NCBI GenBank assembly: GCA_037176845.1
Contig: JAYKXP010000045.1
Span: 310,001 to 374,000 of the forward strand
Reading direction: 5' to 3'
Length of the DNA: 64,000 nucleotides
From: Paramarasmius palmivorus
Taxonomy: Eukaryota > Basidiomycota > Agaricomycetes > Agaricales > Marasmiaceae
This document shows positions 58,978 through 64,000 of the stretch, one piece after another. The number at the start of each line of letters is the position of its first letter. Position 1 is the stretch's first letter. The notes below the pieces were generated by a model, which saw nothing but the letters and a program-made list of their open reading frames with translations, did no database searches and had not been told where the DNA came from. The position numbers and the translations under genes were made by a program.

Positions 58978-59722
58978 CGTGATATGCATAAATGCTCGAT
59001 ACGAACATGATTAGTCTACTACCAAGAGAAGCAGAAAGGTCCGGAACGCACCACAACCACCGACCAATACTGTTTTCTCCCATCCTCCAAAGCTTCACAA
59101 CCTCACGCAACATGACTCGAAAGGTCAAGAAGAATTTCGTGGCTGCATAAACCTTGAACGAGGCCCATTCTCTGCTGGTTTGGGCTTCCCTGTGCGAAGG
59201 AGGTTTGAAGGTCAGATGCGGTGAGATGGTGGCCGAGGGAAAAGAGACAGGCACGTGCATTCTGGAACCAATACTCTCTTCACCCCAACCGACTAGTTAC
59301 ACGGAGCTCTAGTAGCGCACTCCCTCTTGACAATTGGACTGCACCGCCCACTTCTTCGTTATCGCCTGGGTATCATCGCAATTATCAATACGCGCGCCGT
59401 AAGGATAGGCTATAACATCCCGCATTTCCATGTTTTAATCATTAATGCGGTTCCCAACAATGTAACACCGGGAGCCCTGGCTTGCTTCCTGCACTGGGTT
59501 CAATTCTATTCAAGATTACATCTGGACGTCAATGAACCCGCTGGAAATCTAGTAGAATGGACGATCACGTCAATTTATTCAGAATGGAGATTTCAGATAG
59601 GCAGGGATACTGAACATGTTCAAATTACTGTTACCATAACCCGCGTGAGTACCTTAGTATATAGAGCTCGTGTCGTTGTAGATGCTAGCTCATTCTTTGG
59701 TTTTCCCAGTCTCTTCCTCAAC

Positions 59723-61671
59723 ATGGTCTCAACATGGACCCTTGTGGCCGGAGCTGTTCTTGCTCAGGTCTCTGCAGCTCTTGGAGTAGTATACGAGCCT
59801 GTACGAGAGTATACTGGGTCTGGGTTCTTCTCAGAGTGGGACTACTACGGGGACATCGACAATACTACTTGGGGTGCGTATACTAAAACCGCCAAAGGTA
59901 GAGACTAATGTTCTTTTAGGAAATGTTTCTTATGCTGATAGAAACACCGGCATTCGAGAGAATCTCACCTTCGTGGAGCCCTCAACTAAACACGCTATCA
60001 TCCGAGTCGACAATACTACCGACATTCAGGTCGGTAATATGTCCGTTTACCGCAGTTCTGTGAGTACAACACTTAAGCGTTCGAGAGCACGCCTGATGAT
60101 CAACTCAGGTCAGGATTACCTCGAAAGATGCATATCCCATTGGAAGCCTGATTGTAATAGACGCCGTCCATATCCCTTATGGATGCTCTGTACGTTTTGA
60201 TCTCGGTATCTTGGACAGATTCGCTGAAATGTAACTTCCAGGTATGGCCTACCTTTTGGACGCTGGGAACTGAGCTCGGATGGCCGCACACCGGGGAGCT
60301 TGTCCTCGCGAAGGGAATAAAGGGGATCTCGACCAACAATATGGTGATGCATACTGATCCCGGTTGTGTTCAGTTTTCCAGTGACGAGTCAGAGCAGGGA
60401 GTTGAAGCGCTCGCTCCTGATCGCCATAGCGATGTAGAGTGCAAGGTCGAGAAAATGAGGCTCGATAGCTACGGAGAAAGGTTTGCGAAGACCGGAGGGG
60501 GTGTGTTCGCTCTGAAGCTTGACGTTGAAGGGATATTTATATGGTCTTGGAGCGTAAGTGCCGGCGCTTTATACTTACGTTTCGTTGGGCTAACTGGTCA
60601 TTCTTCAGCGCCATGATATCCCGGGCTCGATATCCCAAGCTGAATTTCATGCCGCTATTGATCCCTCGGATTGGGGAATGCCCAGTGTGGCATATCCCGC
60701 AGCCGGATATGACATTGAGAGGTTCTTCAAACCGAAGAAGTTGGTTCTGGATATTACACTTTGCGGAAATTGGTAAGCATTCCCTTGGTCATCTTCGGCA
60801 GTCAGTGCCCTGAACACTTTCCAGGACAGGTAATTCCGAAGCTTACGCTCAAACTTGTCCTGGAACATGCATTGTATATAATTCTCCTCTTTTCGTGCGA
60901 ACTTTGTCGTACTAAATGTCTGGGTTGCTCTAGTCAAATATTGTTGGAAACGGGAGCAAGTATGCGACTGCGTATTGGGAGATATCGTATATCCGAACTT
61001 TTACAATCAAGGAAGGAACGCGGAAGAGGTCTTTTGGGGGTTCCCCAACGAATGGCTCAGAGCTGCTTGGTCATCCGGATTATCCCCATCCCACTATCTT
61101 TCAGCCGATTACCGCCTCTGTTACTACTCCCACTTCTAGCGAACAGACGTTGGATCCTACACCGGTATCAGGGGCCGAGCCATACAGCATACCGACCTCA
61201 ATTAACTCTTCCAGCACTACCAGTAAATCAACTCGACAGGCTTCTTCACTTACCACTGACGATCATCCCTCTACCCCGACTTCTCTTTCTCGTACCGAAA
61301 TTGAGTTCACTGCCGGATCGACTACCACCATGATCCCGAGCTTAGAAAGTTTTAGCGCCAATACTCGGGCGATCCCAGCTGTCATCCATACGTCGTCCTA
61401 CCTCACCTCAATCATACCCGCGACGGTCGAGATCACAAGCGGTAGAAATACTTCGATGATCAATACGTCGGTCATAGATCACGGTACAAGCGCTGTTTCG
61501 GTCACTGCATTTTCGATAGCTCGTACTAGCGGTGTTGAGCTATCTACCACGATTGATGCGACATCTGCATCGCAGGCAACTTTGTCGTCATCCACATCGG
61601 CATTGTTGGATTTCGTTTCTGTGACGGGTGTTCATTTTTTGGTTCTTGTGCCACTCTTTCTATTATGGTAG
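59723..61671 (+). CDS. GH16-like surface protein G5, acid/base Glu missing
   Basis: Signal peptide from 59723 (MVSTWTLVAGAVLAQVSAAL), then YEPVREYTGSGFFSEWDYYG. Exons join in phase through KHAIIRVDNTTD, VRITSKDAYPIGSLIVIDAV, the best-kept substrate strand VWPTFWTLGTELGW, GELVLAKGIKGI, MVMHTDPGC, GGVFALKLDVEGIFIWSWS, WGMPSVAYPAAGYDIERFF, LVLDITLCGNW, EAYAQTCPGTC and ATAYWEISYIRTFTI. This copy is nearest to canonical GH16, yet the catalytic strand has Val for Asp and Lys for the acid/base Glu. The Ser/Thr-rich tail ends TGVHFLVLVPLFLLW. It resembles G2. Its stop lies 167 bp from the end of the convergent kinase K6. Confidence 0.88.
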
Positions 61672-61838
61672 AACTTTGGAAGGCACCGTCTGACTATGCT
61701 ATACGCTCCTTGGATACCATTCATTTTCCTTTGAATCATTATTCTGTAAAAATATTTTGGGTACCGGTCGGACATTCGGATCGGCTATTTCACCTTCCAA
61801 GAGGTATCTTTACAATTCCATATGCTCCCAGTGGCCTC

Positions 61839-63863
61839 TCAGCCTTCCAGGGTCTTCAAGACCTTATCAATATCGGGTCTCTTCGAGACGTCCAAATTCC
61901 AACAATCAGTCATCAGCTCCCATATAACATCATCCAGTCCCCTTTGTAGCACCTGTTCTTCGGTCGGCCTAGGAGGGTGCACGCCGATCGAGCGCTCAAG
62001 CAAAACTTCGCTTGGGAGCTTTATGTCAGCGAATGGATCCTGATGGGTGTAGAGCTGACGAAAACCGTCAGATTTCGCCGTTCATCGAACCATCATGATT
62101 GATCACGGACCTCGAGTATAGTCATCGCAAGAGCATGAATATCTGCCTCTAGCGAAAGTATTCCTGCACCTCTGCAGACTTCTGGTGCGAGCCACCGCCA
62201 AGAGTCGGACATCCGGCTTTGACTATACGATGCAGGGCTGATATCTTTGATGACCTGTAAACGTATGAGAAAGAGAACCCCGAGCCTCTGCCACCCCCAA
62301 ATGTGATACGAACCTGTGAGAGCCCAAAATCTGCAATCAGAGGATTGCCGTTTTCATCAATAACAACATTTTCGGCTTTCAGGTCTCCGTGTGCGATAGC
62401 GTCCGGCTTCAAGGAATGTAGAACCCTAACACCGCGGGCTATGTTGGTTATCTGTGGGTATTGGCAACACATACGACATGAGCAAGTATGAAACGTTGTG
62501 GAAGAAATGACTTTGCTAACCATCTCGCGATAGTTGACATATGTGTCGTACTTCTTGACATATTCGATGGCGGTACCATTGGCTTTCCATGGACTGACCA
62601 TATATCTATAAAAAGGTAGAGTTAGTCACCTAACGCCCGGATATAGCAGACAAGGGTTTACGGAAAGGGGCCATCTTCCAGGCAATAACCCAGGAAAGGT
62701 AGTATGTATTTTCCCTTGTCGACTGTCCACACCCTGTTCCATATTTCAACTTCCCGCTTAAACCGCTGTAGGGTTGTGTTAGGAACGGACATCGATATGC
62801 GAGGCAACTGACCGCTCTACTCTTCGCATTATTGGCGTTCATAGCACGAATAGTCTTGAGAGCGACCTTTTGTTTCGTAAGATATTTGCCTTCGTAGATA
62901 TCCATAGATCCTTTTGCATAGACCGGGTACCTCTCAATACGTTTGACCTCGCCATGTCTGAGATGCAGATCGGGCAATATTTCGTCGCAGGCAGTTTGGA
63001 TCTGATAGAGATTACTGGACAAGCCGTTGTGCAAGCTGTCTTCACGGTTATTGAGTTGGCCGAGTATCTATTGGATGTTCAGCCCGGGGTGACAGTAACC
63101 AGATGTTGAACTACACACGTTTTGTAAGGCCGACATCACCATCCCGATGTCGGCTTTCAGATCAGCCACCATGTCGCGAATGATCTCCTGTCCGTTTTCG
63201 ATATCGGCGAGGTAAGCTAGTATGACTTTCTGGTCCTCCTCGTGGTTCTTTGCGAAATCTTCCTGCCAGCGGCCAACTTCAACGGTTCCAACGAGCTATA
63301 GTAGTGAAGCTCAATAATAATACGGAGAAGCCGAGGATGCGATAATGCACCTGGAACTTTATGAAGCAGTCGGAGATTTCCTCATGACATCTTTGAATGT
63401 CCTCTTTTACTTCTTCCTGCTTAAAAAACGCTGTTATAAACTTGAGGTCGACCCATCCCGTCATTTTGGTCTGCACGTTCCGGAGGCAGCTGGGTTGCAA
63501 GACAATAGCGTCAGTTTAACCGCGAAAATGGGAGATAAAACCACCCACTCTTTGATGCTCAGAAAAGCATTCTGTAAACTGTTCGGTACTAGATGCTCTT
63601 GCTCCCTGGTGGCCTCCAGAAGATTGTAGCAGCGACTACGAAGATGCCGTGCTTCATTTCTGCGGATTATGGCGCATGAGTGAGCAGGTCTCGCTGATAG
63701 GTACATTAACACCACACCGATTTGTCTTTACGTTCTCGCAGAGCCCGATGATCGTGATAAACACATCCACTGCAGGCACTAGCCCGGGAACGGGGGCAAA
63801 TTCCGCTACAATCTCTGCTGTTGTTTTGCCAATCCCTATGATGATATCGAAGCCTGGGCCCAT
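61839..63863 (-). CDS. MLKL-like kinase with N-terminal helical-bundle domain (K6)
   Basis: Different from K1-K5. The N-terminal part has the signature of the four-helix (MLKL N-terminal / HeLo-like) domain common in Agaricomycete kinases: [20 protein letters not shown], then [38 protein letters not shown] with CFIKFQ, and [20 protein letters not shown]. After it comes a kinase domain: [100 protein letters not shown], ending LKTLEG at 61839. The catalytic loop is HGD. The ATG at 63863 is the first in frame, but the frame is open further upstream without a Met (to about 63940), so an extra 5' exon, possibly beyond the window, is likely. In animals and fungi proteins with this plan act in regulated cell death; here that is inference. 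Confidence 0.8.
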
Positions 63864-64000
63864 GAAGTGAGATGCCAACCGGTTGCTGGAGTGCGGAAGG
63901 TGTATATCGATATAGAGGAACTTATGAACGTCTGGCTCCAGCTACAGCATTCGCGGAAATTTGATGGCGTTGGAACCGTCGCAACGTTGATAACTCGGGG

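Larger units (their letters stand above)
56025..59431 (+). repeat. Segmental duplication, right copy (relic + G4 + flank)
   Basis: Right-hand copy of the block at 48810-52140. It contains GH16 relic 2, the G4 promoter and gene, and the 3' flank. Differences include extra tail sequence in G4 and a local tandem duplication near 58.9 kb. Confidence 0.85.

Noticed and set aside
1..64000. tRNA, rRNA or other structured RNA genes
   Set aside because: I saw no convincing tRNA A/B boxes with cloverleaf, or rRNA signatures, by eye; short RNAs could have been missed without a covariance search.

Overview
The window reads as nuclear DNA of a filamentous basidiomycete, most likely an Agaricomycete. Genes are on both strands and split by many short GT-AG introns (about 50-60 nt where I could fix both ends). 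The protein families (ERG3 sterol desaturase, S10 carboxypeptidases, P450, membrane-anchored aspartic protease, GH16-like surface proteins, HGD-type TKL-like kinases, an MLKL-like kinase) are typical of mushroom-forming fungi. I saw no rRNA, tRNA, CRISPR or prokaryotic-style operons. The genus cannot be named from sequence alone.

Left part (1-20.7 kb), metabolism and secreted proteases: the 3' end of an O-fucosyltransferase-like gene; a dead thaumatin-like gene; an intact ERG3 gene; three tandem S10 serine carboxypeptidase genes, with a decayed copy of the ERG3 3' end between the first and second; a P450; and a convergent, transmembrane-anchored aspartic protease.

Middle (20.7-30.7 kb): a gene-poor, repeat-bearing stretch of about 4.3 kb, two tandem 7TM proteins of an uncharacterised family, then about 2.4 kb with no gene I recognise.

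Right part (30.7-64 kb) is the striking region. Five secreted GH16-like genes (tails Ser/Thr-rich and ending hydrophobic) are interspersed with kinase genes. All five GH16-like proteins have lost the general acid/base Glu of the E-x-D-x-x-E catalytic motif, so they look like glucan-binding or sensor-like pseudoenzymes rather than glucanases. The kinases carry HGD instead of HRD. Four, or five counting a splice-damaged one, begin with a short helical motif; the last begins with an MLKL-type helical domain instead. One kinase is fused in a single open exon to the MIF4G/MA3 part of translation factor eIF4G. Two other kinase modules follow each other with no stop codon between them. Local duplications (a 3.3 kb block with a GH16-like gene plus a GH16 relic, and a kinase with its promoter) show the array is still expanding.

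My inference is that this is a fast-evolving surface-recognition plus intracellular-signalling or cell-death locus, perhaps for self/non-self or cell-wall damage sensing. The sequence shows the architecture, not the function. Start and splice positions are read by eye; where I checked phase, I say so.
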